Shown: positions 13,160-26,389, counted from the first letter of the stretch. The stretch: DNA of 64,000 nucleotides from Pelargonium tetragonum (GCA_036897445.1 JAYMTL010000006.1:1-64000), one strand, 5' to 3'. Notes: a model not told the origin generated them from the letters alone. Numbers and translations: made by a program.

Positions 13160-13580
13160 AGGCTGCACTAGGACTCATAAGAAAAAAATAAGAGTAAGAC
13201 TAAGATACAGAATATTTTAGCTATAAAGAAGGTTAGGAATATAAAGCTACAAAGACTCAGAAAGTGTAGGTATTAAGAAGCTCTGAAGAGTGGTACAAAG
13301 GCTAAGGGATAGTTATGGGTATGAAGAAAGGGGAGAAAGCAAGTATTACAAAAACAGGTATCAAAGTAAGTCAGAAGCCTATGTTGGTCCGTGTATAAGG
13401 TATGGCTGTACTATGATTATACTATAAGGCCGCCCTTCGCTACGCTACAGTCAGGTACACCGCTATAACTATCTAAGGTTTAGATCCTCTTTATAATGAT
13501 AAGAACAGAGGAGGAATATGCCTTAACTACTCTAATACAAAAACTATCTAGCTATCTAACTAAGGGAAGCCCCAACTTCT
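13160..13580 (+). repeat. Dispersed repeat family 1 copy with box and GC core
   Basis: Contains the GATACAGAATATTTTAGC box at 13203-13222 and, about 225 bases later, the GC core in complementary orientation at 13429-13458 (CCCTTCGCTACGCTACAGTC). Beyond the core, CCTTAACTACTCTAATACAA is the complement of the flank of the 2.4 kb copy. This is one of the clearest full-length members and shows the order box, spacer, core, flank. Confidence 0.65.
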
Positions 13581-16560
13581 TTTCGGCAGGGCGGATATTT
13601 ACTAATCAAGTCTTTTTAGTTTTATACTCTAGTGAAGAGGATAATAATGAGTACTTTTACTCTTGAGGAATTCTATTTATAATATATTCCAGGTTTTCCT
13701 TGTTAGAATGCTTCTGAGGGAAAATCCGAATAGACATTACTCTCAAGAGAAGAAATTCCTGTATAAAGTCTAAATAATAAGCGAAACCCTTAGCTGACAA
13801 ACACTTCACTTTAATTTGTACCCTTTCTTAAGTTTCTTCTTGCGAGTTTTTCCGTCTTACTTATTCATTTTTGTTCGCTTGGAAGAGATTGTAACCCTTT
13901 TAAAATCGTTTACATTTCATGGTTGAGAAATTATAACACCCTTTTTGAACTCTGCGGCTTAGGACTCTCTCGAGGTATCCTATAAAAATCTGCAGTAAAC
14001 CTTTTCCGTCAGGTTTCAAATTTTATTTCATTTATTCAAGTCAAATACAGTACTTTTGGAGACTAGGATAATTTTTTATTTATCCCGAATTCTAACCTTT
14101 TAAGTCAACCCCTTGCGGACTCCTAAGAGCCTGGATTTTCCACCAAAAATTTTATCTCATTGAGACCTCGAATCGAAACATTTAATCCTCTCTTTATATC
14201 TCTAATTTTACAAAATCCGGTGCTATTTCCCTCTACTTAATTCTACTCATTAATAATCCAAAATAAATCTTTCTTAAATCAAAAACGAAGGGCTTATCTC
14301 CGAGTTTCTATTTGGTATCCTAAGAGGGCCCTTATATAACTTGACGCTTGTAATTCTTTAAATAAATGAGGGGTAGCACTAGATGCAATTAGAAGTGTTC
14401 CATCTTATTTTAGTGATTTTGCGCTCTACGGTTTGGGAACAAAAATCTTTGGCTTAAGGAATTTTTTATTGTAGTATAAGTTTAGATAATCATTATAGAA
14501 TAACTAGCATTAGCTTATATAAATGAAAAAAACAAAGGGGTCTAAGATTAATTATAGGGAAAAAACTCCCAGGAGGGCTCTTCCTAAAAAATCTTTTTAA
14601 CTTTTATTAACTAAAAGAAAAGGTCATAATAGAGAATTCTACTGACTTCATACCTAGTAGAGTGCCTATTGCTAAATGTTCGTACAAATACGGAAAAGAC
14701 TAAAAAAGTCTACTCAATTTACTAGATTTCGACTTGAGAAGGAGTAAAAACCCGTCGCATACTTCGTCCTTTTTATTAGAAAAAGCACGGGATACTGGGT
14801 AAGGTAAGTCCCCTATAATATTAGTTAGAACTCGAGAAATAATAGTCAATTTTCAAATCTAGACCCTAAAAAAGCAGAAGATAGTGAGACTTCGAAAGCG
14901 AGAGAGATAAAGTCTAAGGGATGCCGCTTTGTACACCAGATTTTCATTATGCAACTCCCCTTTTATTTTATCTAAACTAGATATGAAAAATCTTACCAGT
15001 ATAGTATATAACTAAAGTTTCAAGCTTGATTTAGTACTTTTATATACTACTTCAAAAGTCAACCTCAGAGCAGTTTAAGCCCTTTATAGGGACCCTCTTT
15101 TTATTATATAATCGTCAGCTAAAGAATACCTCAGATACCCGCTGAGTGCAAGGTAACATACCACTTGTAAAATGACAGGAAATCCTTTTTTATCAGATTT
15201 AGAGAGACTAGACCTTATCGGGCTACTATACTTTTTATTAATGAAGCAGCAAGCTAGCACAAAAGAGGATTTTATAATAGGATTCCTCTTATCCATATGT
15301 AGCTTAACTTAAGTCAGGCCCTGAAACTTCTTATTTGTTGCGTTCATTCTCTAAAATTGCGTGACTCTGTTAAGAGACTCCTTTTGGATTACTTTTTTTA
15401 TATTTAGAGCAACTCTGTAAATAAGTAGTACTCTTTGCTCAATTAGAATTAGTCAAGTATACAGGACAGGGTCTAGTAAGGACAATATTGAAGTCTAAGA
15501 AGTAGAAAGCACTCTCTGTTAGTTTTATGGCGGATTAGGAGCGTATCACACCCCTTTTATCCACGTTAGGTGCTCTACTCCTGGATATTTAAATAGGGTA
15601 AACTTCCGTTTTATTTTATTTTTAGTTAGGGCGCTCCTCCCTTATTGCACGAGTAAGCTTTATTCCCCTTAGTTGTTAATAGTTGAGTTCGAATAAAAGG
15701 CTACTTACTTGATTTTGCGTATAGTCTAGACCTATTGACTATTTATTTTACCTTGCACTAGATTATATATTGATTAAAAAAAGCCCTTGAATTAGAAGAC
15801 TAATGCAAAAACTTAAGGGAGAAAGAGCTTCCGGGAACTGGGGTCTCGCAAGCCTACTTAAGGGGTAAAATTCTAGTTGGCTTCGTACGACACCCTGCAA
15901 ATAGAAAATTCAAAAAAGAAACAGGGGCTCTAATTCTCGGAGCCGTTACGGACTGCTTATGGATTTACAATATAAGGAATCCCCGCTCAATTTCAAATTT
16001 TTCCTTTCATCAATACAAAAAGGGAAGTATAATAGCTTCGCAAGCCCGAGAATCCTTCTACTTAATGCAATACCTATGAAACTTGATTACTGAGCCGGGA
16101 TTTTTTGGGACTCTTTATTACCTAACAACAAGTTTCACCGGACTTTGTGCAACCTGTCTTACTCTCTTACTTAGGAGCTATATCTGTACTCCTCTTGTTG
16201 CCCGTCTCAAGGGTATGGATATTTTTCTTTCAAAGTCTTATTTGTGCAGTTAGCTCTAGGTTTCCCCTGGTTTGTTTCTTCTAATCTAAAGGATTCGCTC
16301 TTATTCATATTGATGAATTTAAGATAGGTAAAACTTCTTTAGAAAATAGAAAGATCTTTACTTTAATAAAACTTAGAATAAAAATATATTAGAGATGTCC
16401 ATTTACTGGAATGTCGGTAAGATTTACCCGTTTATAAGAATCCTACCTTAACAATATAGAGTAATAAACCCTAGCTATCAAGACCCTTAAGTAAGAAAGG
16501 GTGGTACTAAGACGGGTACAATTAATAAGAATCTTCCTGCCAAGAAGAGACAAGGGCTCA
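13581..16560. other. Non-coding stretch
   Basis: No gene recognised. The 70-codon minus-strand open frame at 15084-15296 resembles nothing known to me and is most likely chance. Confidence 0.5.
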
Positions 16561-16630
16561 TAAGAGTAACAGTAAGCGACACAGTACAAATAAAGTAAGG
16601 CTGGAGTTCTAATCCCATACTATACAAGAT
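16561..16630 (+). repeat. tRNA T-arm-like cassette, copy 2
   Basis: GGAGTTCTAATCCCAT at about 16603-16618, preceded by AGAGTAACAGTAAGCGACAC and ACAGTACAAATAAAG, aligns with the cassette at 1585-1648 over some 60 bases by eye. No tRNA fold is visible around it. Confidence 0.4.
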
Positions 16631-17339
16631 ACTAGCTCCCTTACTTAGAAGCTATGACAGGAAAGCAGGAATTTACAATAATACATTGCCGGGAAATACA
16701 AGAGTACAAGTCCCATCACTATATACAGAAAGACACTAAAAGTAGTTTTCAAAGACCTTGAAAATTCACAGAGAAAGACTCCCATTTTGGATTTGGAATT
16801 CCTATTTACTCTGGGCTAGGGAATAAGGACACTTTCGAAATAAACTTAGAATAGTAAAGGATCCCTGGGATAGAACAGGTTAAGTTATATAGTAAGAGAA
16901 CTTTACAGGGTATACCTATTTTCAGGAAAATCTTCTTTTACATAGAAACTAGTTGTTTAGCCCGAGAAATTTGAAAATATTTAACTACACAGCTGCTTTC
17001 TGAAAAAGAAAAGGGTTTCGAGCACTTCTATTATGAAACCTTTGGAATACCGGCATCTCAAATTGATTAAAAGAAAAACTTTGTGCTATAACGAGACTCG
17101 AAATCCTTAAATAGAGTATTCCTTAGAGTTTTTTGCCCGACTGTCTAAATTCTGTAAAGTACTTTCTTTTCCTAATCCGTGCCCAGAACTTCTCTATATT
17201 TTATCAACAAAGGGGTGCCTTGTAAAAAGCCTTTGAAATTCCTCTCAGCGAAAATCTTACTTAACTAACAGGAACTTTCCAGGGCGCAGTAATAGAAAGA
17301 GATTTACCTAGATCGAAGTACTTCCGCAAAAGACCTTAA

Positions 17340-17720
17340 GTATAAACTAAAAAGCTCTAATAAACACTAAGGCTAAAGCTAGGACTATACTAAAGACAAC
17401 CAGATTTGTATTGCCCTATTTTCCTTTCTTCATACCTATCCTATAGGCTTTGATAGCTTTGGTTTTCTGCAGCCCTTGAGGAGTCTTAGTAGCTGCTATA
17501 ACTTTCTTACGAGCGATACTCTTGCTATGGGTCTTCTTTTCTGTACTTGTATTGCCTGTATTCCTACTCCCTCCCTTAGCTATTGTATTACTGAGGAGTT
17601 TTAGTATATGGTATACTCTTCTTAAGGTAGATAGATCCTTAGTATTAGAGTCTTTTAGTAATGGAGATAGGAGGGAGATCGAGGAGTACCGAGCTATATA
17701 AGCATTACCCCCTAGCTAGT
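17340..17720 (-). repeat. Dispersed repeat family 1, diverged inverted copy
   Basis: Read on the minus strand the segment is rich in AAGAAGACC, AGTAGGAATACAGGCAAT and AGCTACTAAGACTCC runs, the texture of family 1 units. No clear GC core. The assignment rests on short shared words and strand asymmetry, so it is tentative. Confidence 0.35.
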
Positions 17721-17904
17721 GTGATTGAAACCGACTTTTCTAGCTTTTTTCTCTAGGACCTATGGTGTATTCCTTAACTTATTAGTTCTTGGCAGGAGTT
17801 AATTACCGGGCGTTAAGGCTATACTCTGGAGCTACTTTCTGGACTTGAACTCGTGTAATCCCGAAATTATATACCTGGTTTAACATGAAAAATAAGGCAA
17901 CTTA

Positions 17905-17974
17905 ACTTCTAGAAGAACTTATGAGATACTATTCCACTTAATATTCCACTTAAGATCTTACTTCTATTTTTTAG
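17905..17974 (+). repeat. 70-bp repeat, copy a, with 12-bp tandem duplication
   Basis: Shares ACTTCTAGAA, GAACTT, and ATCTTACTTCTATTT in order with 19778-19849. This copy also has a tandem duplication of TATTCCACTTAA within it. Confidence 0.55.
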
Positions 17975-17975
17975 T

Positions 17976-19777
17976 CACAGGTAAATCTGTTCTTTATTTA
18001 AGTGATTTTTTTCATTCCCCAGAATTTTAAAGGGTTTACCCTATATTGTATTGTAAGTCAAGCTTAAAGCCCTCGAAATAAAAGGACTCTACAGATAAAC
18101 TCCCTTTTACTTTAAGTAGAACCTCATTATTGATCTGCTACAAAACAGGAACTCTCAAGAAAACTCTTACCAATTGATTTTGTACTCAACTCCCTACTAG
18201 ATAGAAATCCCTTAGAACTTTAAAATGAAACTAACCAAAAGGAAAGATTATCCCCTTAAGTCTCTCTTCTTAATCTAAACTTATTCTACCTACTTCCCTA
18301 TCTCATTAAGAAGTGTAGAAGTTATTATATTTATTACTTTACTTGTCCAGCAGTACTATAGGGTATATATATTAGCTATTAGTTATATTGTATTTTATTA
18401 AGGTTATTCATTCCTATCTGGAACTCCCTTTCTTTTTAACTCAAGGAAATTCACTACCATTGCAAAAGTCTGAGAACAAGGCTATCTTCACCGACCCCTA
18501 CAAAAAATCAACCTGAAATTAGAAGTCCCCTGCGTATCTCTAGTTTATTCAAGAGGTTTGGCTTATTAAGCTAAGCTTCAAAAGGGGTTTAACATCAACT
18601 TAAAAAGACTTAAGATGGGTGTGTTTACACAAACACTTCGTGTGAATGCCGAATTCTTACTTGGATTTCCTTATGAAGAATTGCGTTAAAACGTCATATC
18701 GAGCCAAATACAAAAAGTAAGATAAAATCTCTCTATTTAAAATATACCAAAAAAGCAACGGTTATCAGTCTAAGGAGGGCTGCCTCTTTCTGCCAACACG
18801 GAATTACATTCTTACTGACTTCCGCCTTATGCTGTCATTTTTGAGATGAGACATTAAGGAATTACAAAAACCGGATAGAAAAGAAGCTAGCCATGAAACT
18901 TACACGAAATTTCTCGTTCGAGCCACTTTGTGAAAAGATTAGACTTTTAAAAGACATTTTTCTGATACGGGAGTTACCAATTCCTACAGTAGAAACAAGA
19001 TCTCTTGTGTAAAGAAATTTATATGCCATGCCGTTTGAAAAGGAAAGATTATATAAGGTGTTTTTAGAATCTTTTTTTCTTTGTTAGTTAATAAAAGTGA
19101 ATAAGGCCCTAGCAAAGTAGACTTGAGAATCTCATCTCCTGTAAAACGAAAACGGTTCTCCTTGAAAACTTGAATTTTCAGCTATCCTGATTCTTTCCTT
19201 CTCAAAAAGAATGGTTATCGCTTTCTTTTACTCCCGCCTTTTCAATACATTGCCCCCGAGTAGTGTCAACCTTGCAATTACAATCAAATCTAAACGATTA
19301 ACCTACGAGCTAATTCTACAAAATAGGATATATTTACCTCAAGTTTTTTCTGCTCCTAAATACCCTGGAGTCTCCCAGATAAACTTTTCGAATCGAAGAA
19401 AAAGTGAAGTAAGTCAAGACTCTTAAGAAAAGAAAAAACTCAGAGTATAGAACTAAGAGAACCTGCGTGCATAACCTCAAATTAGTATTGACGTACTTTT
19501 CGTTGTCATAACTTAATGCAACTCTCTACAGCCTCTATTAAATACCATAGAGAAGTTCTAATTTATATCAAATGGAGGGCTAATTTCGAAATTATTCTGT
19601 TTAATTTGAATTACTGGAAATGCTTTGATCCGTATCCTAATTCTCTTTCAATTATAATCAAAAAGGGGAATCCTCTACACCAGTAAAACACATCTATTTC
19701 TTTTCTTTAATAAAAAAGGTATAAACGACCTCATGGTTTATAGGAATTCCTAATGCTGCCTTGAATGAAAGAAGACA
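17976..19777. other. Non-coding stretch
   Basis: No gene recognised. A 71-codon plus-strand open frame at 19211-19426 has no recognisable domain or similarity. Confidence 0.5.
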
Positions 19778-19849
19778 ACTTCTAGAAAGAACTTCTGATA
19801 TAAGAAATCTCGCTTATACACTTACTTATATCTTACTTCTATTTATTAG
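19778..19849 (+). repeat. 72-bp repeat, copy b
   Basis: Partner of 17905-17974 in the same orientation, about 1.9 kb away. The ends are well conserved and the middle is diverged, as expected of an old local duplication. Confidence 0.5.
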
Positions 19850-20289
19850 GACTTTCTTCTTTTATAGAGTAAACGGGAAAAGGATTTCTTTATATAGTAT
19901 ACGTCATTTTATTCTTTTATAAGGTTTTGTAGCTCTCGCGTACATACTTATTTTAGAGTTAATTATTTTTGGTTGCATGCAGAATTCTCTATAAATTTTT
20001 AGAAGGAATACCGAGTCACTAAAGTAGTCCAAGTGAAAAACCTAGTTGCTTTGAAAGCAACTTAAGTCAAAGCATCCCTGTTCCTAAGGGATTACCTTAT
20101 TAGAATCTCTACTTCTATCTCTCATAAAGGAAGTCTAGCTGCAAAGAATAAGTCTAGAACAAGTAAGTTCCTAAGAATAAAAGGAAGAAGGAGGCTAGCG
20201 ATGAATATTTGTAAAGAGCTTAGGCTAAAGAGAAAGCCCTAGGGTTTCGGGATTAAGAGTTAATAACAAATACTCAATCTAGAAAACTC

Positions 20290-20615
20290 TATTACTACAA
20301 TACTATAACAACTCTCTATAAGTTCTATACTTCTTCTATAAAACAGGCAACAATAAGACAGCTAGTAAGACTGTAGCTAACAAGGTAATGTAATTAAGGC
20401 CCGTATAAGTAAAAAGGTTACTAAACTCATAACACAAGGAAAGCTAAGAAGGCTAAGAATGAAGTGGGATACAGAATAAGAGTATAGTAAGTAAGGCTTT
20501 AGTTCTTGCGTTCCCCTGTTTCAATTGGTCTTAGTGTGAGGTTGACTATACTTATAACTACTAAATAAGTGACCCTCCTTACAGTTGGGAGGAATGATTG
20601 ACTCTTCTCCCTACG
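20290..20615 (+). repeat. Dispersed repeat family 1 copy carrying the 15-base motif
   Basis: Contains the motif AGGTAATGTAATTAA at 20383-20397, the GGATACAGAATAAGAG box near 20468, and about 100 bases later a degraded core (CCCTCCTTACAGTTGGG near 20571). Order and orientation agree with the 13.2 kb copy. Confidence 0.55.
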
Positions 20616-20622
20616 CTTCCTC

Positions 20623-20658
20623 TGATAAGAGCAGGGGACAAGATAAATCTTGCCTTAC
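20623..20658 (+). repeat. Palindrome element (family 3), copy 1
   Basis: TGATAAGAGCA, a four-base spacer, then ACAAGATAAATCTTGCC followed by TTAC. The inner CAAGAT/ATCTTG halves form a six-pair hairpin with two unpaired bases. The same arrangement occurs at 25459-25494 and, inverted, at 30661-30698. Confidence 0.7.
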
Positions 20659-21369
20659 CTTAACTTAAAGAGTTACTTTATTGTTTATTTCCTACGCCTC
20701 TAGCTAAGCAAGTGAATTCTAAAACTCCTGGGAGATTTAACAGATAGCTGTGTTTTTTCGGGGCAGCTCCCAGAATATAGGATAGGAATTAGACTTTTCA
20801 GGTATCCCTTACTCCTGGTCGAGGGCTTACTATAAACAGAACGTGTTTTTATTTAGTATCTGGAATAGAGAAAATAAGTCTAAAGGATATTAAAAAAGGA
20901 CTCCAAAGGCTTAGGCAAAAACTGAGTGCCGAAACTCTTGATAAATGTTAGTGACTTTGCTACTCCTTTCTTTAGTCCTCAATAGTTATCATTATTTTAT
21001 TTGAAGGAAGAGATATACTTTTCCTGAGGTTTAAGTTCTATAGGGTAAGTCCTCTAGGCGGGTATTCTAAAAAAGGGGGCTCCAAATTCCCCTAATACAG
21101 ACTAAACAATGATAAACAGCATTCTAGATAGAAACCTTTAGCCTTATTAGAATGAGTATTCAGAATTTTAAGGATTTCTTGAAAGTATTAACAAGAGTTA
21201 TAGACGTTTCCTTTTGCCGATCTGGTTGGTAGTCAGCCACAAGGAACTGAAGTAAATGAAAGTGAAATTGGTTATAATGTAAGTCGGTGTATACTACTCT
21301 AATGCCTTAACCTTCCTCGGGTACCCTTGGGCGTTAACAGGGACGTACTCAGGATCCTATAAGATTTTG

Positions 21370-21640
21370 TATCCTCTTTGCAGGATAAGATACAAGGAAC
21401 AAGAGAGTAAGAACCTTAAAATACTAATTATCTATCTATATCTATAACAATTACTAGAATTTCTATAAATACTCTTACTCTAACTATGATTTATTTATAC
21501 GGTATACTCCTATACTTCCTAACAGTAGGAAGACTCATAGGGCCCCTAGTCATTAAAGGAAGAAGACAAGTATCCACACCATCTTAGTTCAGGTTATAAG
21601 CTGAATAAGAGGGGTGAAGAAGAGTGTAGCATAGAATAGG
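21370..21640 (+). repeat. Dispersed repeat family 1, diverged copy
   Basis: Shares the pyrimidine-rich lead (CTATCTATATCTATAACAA) and CTATACTTCCTAACAGTAGG with the units at 1 kb and 51.2 kb. No clear box or core in this copy. Confidence 0.45.
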
Positions 21641-23195
21641 GGCTTTGTGGAGGAATATAATAAACTTAAAGGTTTGGATCGACTAACAAGAATTTCATTA
21701 GGTATAAGTTAGTAGCTTTTAGGACCGACCCGGGAGTCAGAATATTCTAGTAGTAGAACTAAGATTACCTTTTACATTTAAGATAAAGTTCCTTTTTAGG
21801 CAAAAAGAAAGAAGTCTCCCTTTTAGTCCGCAGTTAAGTATTTAGGGCAGGGTAAGTTAAGAATTCTAAAAATGAAGTAAAAGAAATTGAGTCATTTCCT
21901 TTTTAAAAAAGACTTAAGGTAGGGATAGAGTAGTCATTCTCATCTCAGGTCTTTTCGGTCTATTTAAGGAACTCTCTTAATATTAATATAAGTATATAAG
22001 TGATTCTTTCCTATCAAAATAAAAAGGGCTAAAAAATCTAAGGAATTTCTATTTAGTAAGATAAAGCGAATAGAAAAAACAAAAGCTCCTATATAAGGTC
22101 GGTTAGGTAAAGTTTTCGTTAATTTTGCTAGAACTGGGTATTCCCAAGTATGCTTATGTAAGAGCAAGCAGGTCCAGAAAAATCTTAATAAGGTTAAGGG
22201 GGTTCCCCTTTTTCTTCTGGTAAAGGCCCGTAGAACTAAGCAGTTTTCTTATCTTGGAGCAAAGGTACGTTCTAGTCTTTTAAAGTAAAACATAAATAGA
22301 GCTCTTAGTAGACTGGATCGAGGTAGAAAGAACTATCATCCTTTTTCACCGATAAGGTTATCCTAAAATTGAGTGAGCTTCTACTTTATTATAGAATAAA
22401 AACTAAATAAAATACTAAGAAAGTTAAGGAGAGCTTAGAACCCCTGCAGTTAAGGCTGGGTCTTAAACTCTAGTAAATAGAAATGAAGTAAGTAGGTTGT
22501 CCCTTTTCTAGGTTTAGTAGTATAAATAAACGAGGAATTAAGTATTCCCTTTCTCCAGTTAAAAAGCAACTCAAGGAACTTATAAAAAGAGAAAGCTAAA
22601 ATCTTGAGTCTAAATCGCCTCTACCGAGTCTCTAAAGAACAAAGTAAATGTAAAACAAGCGAAGTTCCTTTTCAGTTGTTAATTTGAACTTAAACAGGAA
22701 GAGTGTTAGTGCAGTAATAGTAGCCTTTCTTTATCTCTGTTTTATTAGCCTCAGTTAATAAGAGTATAAACCTGCTTCTAAAGTGGGTTTATAGGGATAT
22801 AGGAACTTTAAAGGAAATCCTGAGCTTTATCGGATAGGATACTTCGGAGTTGACCTAGAATACTGGATAGAGTAGTGCTATTATGCTCTGAAAGGTTACT
22901 TTATAGAGTTCTCTTCCTTTGTTTACTGGGGTTTTTTTCAAAATCAATTAATAAGAATAATAAGAAAATCCTTTTAATGTAAATAGTCCTTAAATTCTAT
23001 TGGTTAAAACGGTATAGCTCCTAAGTTTCTGGTTAAAGTTCTGAAGCTAAAACAATTTGTTTGCTGCGACTAAAGTTACAAGTTCCTGCGATAAGTTAAT
23101 AAGTTACAAGAATTTTACAAGGGAAAGGGGAAGGTTTTCTTTTAGTTTTCAAAGTTTTTGAGATAGATTTTTTTAGAGTTATGTAAGCGAGCTTA
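21641..23195. other. Non-coding stretch
   Basis: AT-rich spacer without a recognisable gene. The 67-codon minus-strand frame at 21964-22167 has no similarity that I know. Confidence 0.5.
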
Positions 23196-23213
23196 ACAAG
23201 ATAAATCTTGCCT
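23196..23213 (+). repeat. Palindrome element (family 3), copy 2 (partial)
   Basis: ACAAGATAAATCTTGCC is intact, but the leading TGATAAGAGCA is reduced to a weak remnant (AGCGAGCTTA). Same palindrome as the copy at 20.6 kb. Confidence 0.6.
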
Positions 23214-23985
23214 CCGTTTCAACTTTCCCATTCTACATAGTAACTGGGGATTTTTCTATTTCTATTTAGCAAGGGCCCACCGCTTCGTAGGGCTGAAAAT
23301 CAAGCGTTTCTGAGCCTGCAAAGGGTGCTGAGTCTCTTTATGCCTGCCAGTACTGATAAACAAAAGTTATACCTTTTTATTCTCCAGTCGGGTAGGCTTT
23401 ACCTTACAAAAACCCCGTTAACCTGAGAACTCTTAAAAGCCAGAATATATAATACTAATAAAAAAGAACTGCTCCTCTGGTCTAAAAAGAGTGCAAAAAT
23501 TTTATGTAAGAATAACTTAGACTAGCCTAAAAACCAAGGAATAAAAAGTGAGGACACATTCAATATAAGGGTCAATCCACTCGTAGGCAAGCAAAAAGGG
23601 AATTCGAGAGTAATTTAAAGCCCAGTAAGTAGGGCTCTTTTTTGTTGTAATTTAAAGGTTTCTTCTCAAATGCGCTACCCTTTTTTTGACGGAGAATCTC
23701 AGGCCGAAAATTAACAAGGAGCTTCTCTAATGAAGAAAGCCTTGAAACCCTCTTTACTTTTTTCTTTTTATAATATACTCAGTAGGTTCAAGAATTAGAA
23801 AACATATTCTAGGGCTTTTCCTGCTAGTAGGGGGCCTTGAAAAATATTATACAAAGCAAAAAGTCAATTTTATCAGAAAGAAAAGAATAGCTGCCTATCT
23901 TGCCTGTGCCTTTCTTCTTTTTACCAGCCAGAGTATAACTGAAGTTTTATTTCTGTCAAGAAATCTCTAAAGGGACCTTTAACGG

Positions 23986-24057
23986 GGAATCGTAGCCAAG
24001 TGGTAAAGCAGGAGTTTGCAAAACTTACAGACATTGGTTCGAATCCAACCGATTCCT
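23986..24057 (+). tRNA. trnC-GCA: tRNA-Cys (GCA)
   Basis: 72 nt with a perfect seven-pair acceptor stem (GGAATCG with CGATTCC) and discriminator T. The D arm contains GCCAAGTGGTAAAGC. The anticodon loop TTGCAAA gives anticodon GCA behind U33, on a stem of four good pairs including one wobble. The T arm is TTGGTTCGAATCCAA. It decodes UGC and UGU in mitochondrial translation. The lowest anticodon-stem pair is a mismatch and the D stem is weak, so the gene has drifted, but unlike the other tRNA-like sequences here every arm can fold. CCA is not encoded. No neighbouring gene. Confidence 0.82.
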
Positions 24058-24269
24058 ATAAATATTAAGATTGACTCATAACCTGTACTATCCATTACTT
24101 TCTTAAAATATCCTAAAATTAGAGCTGTGCTATGAGTATCCCTGTTCTGCTAGGAAACTTCCCGCCTAATTTTCTAGGCATTTTAGCTTAAAGGGATTCC
24201 CTGATTACAGTTGGAGTAGTGAATTCCTATTTGAATTACTAAGAAAATTCTAATTATAAAGACACTCTC

Positions 24270-24640
24270 TATTAGCTGGATTCATTTTCTATATTCCATA
24301 ACTACTGTGAATAATACATCTATATTCTCCTTATACTATCTATTTTTCTATAAATACTACTATAAGTAAGAAATATGTAATAGCTACACTAACTAGCTAC
24401 AGAGAGCAATTAAGTAGAGGTTAGCTCCATTAGATTATCTTCCCTAGGAAACCTCCTGAGTCTGAGTCTCTCTTATCCATTCTTTAATAATAAGGACTGG
24501 TATAGCCGTATAGCCCATAAAAGATAAAGTCTAAAGTGTAGCTGCAAAGCAAGTCCCGAAGAATTGAAGTTAAGAAGGAAAGAATAAGAAAACTAGTAAG
24601 AAAAAAACTAGAGAAGTTGAGTAAGTCAAGTTAGTTTATT
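24270..24640 (+). repeat. Dispersed repeat family 1, diverged copy
   Basis: Lead rich in CTATATTC and CTATTTTTC words, then AGCTACACTAACTAGCTACAG, then a purine-rich tail (GAAGTTAAGAAGGAAAG). The order resembles the 1 kb and 51 kb units. No GC core found. Confidence 0.4.
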
Positions 24641-25199
24641 TGCTGTTTTCCAGGTTTTAGATTTCGGCTTTTCGGGGTCTTGTCTTTATAGTGTATCCTG
24701 TATATTCATAGAACTATCTAGCATTAACTTTACAAAGTGACAGTCGGTAATATAGATTTATGGATGTAAATATAAGGTGAGTATCCTCCAGATAAGGGCA
24801 TAGAACAAGAGAAGAGGAATTCTCCTTAAAGCCTTAAATCTTAGTTCCTCCTTAACTAATTTCTTTCGTAAGTCTTTCTCATTTAAATAAGGGAGTTGCT
24901 TTCTTGAGGTCATGCTTTTAGGATCTCATTAAACAAAATTTATAGATAATAACTTTGATGTAATCTGCACTGCTTACTTATTTCTGATGAATCTGTAAAA
25001 ATGAGATTAGAATTAGTTAAGGTACAGGTTTTGTATTGATATCTTGTATTCCCTTAATTGTATGCTTATGATAAGCCCAAGTCTAGTTTTCAATAATTAA
25101 AATAAAGTAGAGTCAATCCCAATTTAAGTAAGGGGTTTATGCTTTTTCCTTGTTTTGCTGTCTTTTTAGGATATCTTATCTATTTCTTTTCCAACTTCT

Positions 25200-25345
25200 A
25201 CTTCTAATAAAAAGACTGGTAAAGCTACAAATCCTAATTAACAGGTATGCAGAACAAACTAGGTCATCAACAAGTCATTCAAAGTATAGCTCTGTAGGAG
25301 TATGCAGAATAAGTAAGTCGAAAGAAGTAAGTCAAAGTCAGATGG
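25200..25345 (+). repeat. Dispersed repeat family 1 fragment
   Basis: AAAGCTACAAATCC, ATGCAGAATAAGTAAGTCG and AAAGAAGTAAGTCAAAGTC match the box-to-tail part of family 1. A 100-codon open frame (25150-25452, TTG start) covers it but has no recognisable similarity and a Ser/Tyr-rich composition expected from the repeat, so it is not called as a gene. Confidence 0.4.
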
Positions 25346-25458
25346 GTTATCTATCTAGTGTATCTATACATATTCATTTTCCTGCATTTCCTTCCCTTCG
25401 TTACTCTCCAGTAGATGGATGTACTACTCATTTTTCTAAGGCGTATTCCTAGATTATA

Positions 25459-25494
25459 TGATAAGAGCATAAACCAAGATAAATCTTGCCTTAC
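25459..25494 (+). repeat. Palindrome element (family 3), copy 3
   Basis: TGATAAGAGCA, a five-base spacer, then CAAGATAAATCTTGCC and TTAC. It nearly matches the 20.6 kb copy over its length, although the flanks differ. Confidence 0.7.
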
Positions 25495-26389
25495 TAAGTC
25501 AAAAACTATAGTAGAGGGAACCCTAAGTCCGATAATGGAGTACAGGCAGCAAGAACTTGTAGGAAGATATTCTAGTCTAACTGGGATAGACGGTAAAGGT
25601 GTTTAAGACAGAAACCAGATTCTATTTCTTTCTTTAAGGTAAGGGGAATTACTTTCTCTGAGCAAGTTTATTGGAAGCAAGGAAAGTTTAGTTTATCTTG
25701 ATGAAAGCTTTCTTCCGATCCTATATTCTCTTTGTACTAGAGGAATCTCACTTTCATGTCTAAGTCTAAGCGGATAAGCAAGTAAAGGAGCAGATAATTG
25801 TAGCTACAGGATTCCCGGTTACTAAAGAGGAATGGTTTTGGGTAAATAAAGGATTAGATAAGGAAATTCCACTCTCTCCGAGTTATAAATGAAACAGCTT
25901 AAAGAGCCAAACTGCAGAACATTCTAGCTAGTATTTCTAGTTTGAGGTATCCTGGTAAATTTGATGGTTTAAGCGCTCAACTCAGAGTATGTTTATGTTT
26001 ATGAAAGGTAGTAGTTAAGGGTCATTTTTCAGGGTTTTCCTATTGGGTGTGGATGGATATTTTTTTAAGATTTAAACGAAGTCAAGTTTTAGTGACAGTT
26101 TCCCTTTATTAGAACCGTTTGTTTTTCCGGAGAAAGGTTTTAGTTTTATTAAAATACGAGGAATATTGAAGTTCAAGTCTCAATGTTAAAAGGCATTTCT
26201 GGGAAATCCGGCAAGTTTTCCGAGTCAAAAGAAAGTATCCGCACATTACAAGGCAGCTAAACTGTACATTCTGAAAAGAATTAGTCACTTGTCTTATTGT
26301 TAATGTTTTCCAGTACCAGTATCTGAGAGTAAGATACTATTTCTATACAAGTATACAAGAGGATTCTCACTTCTATTCCATAGTAAGTA

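Noticed and set aside
25150-25452. 100-codon open frame with TTG start
   Set aside because: It runs through a repeat family 1 fragment and its composition follows the repeat; no domain seen.
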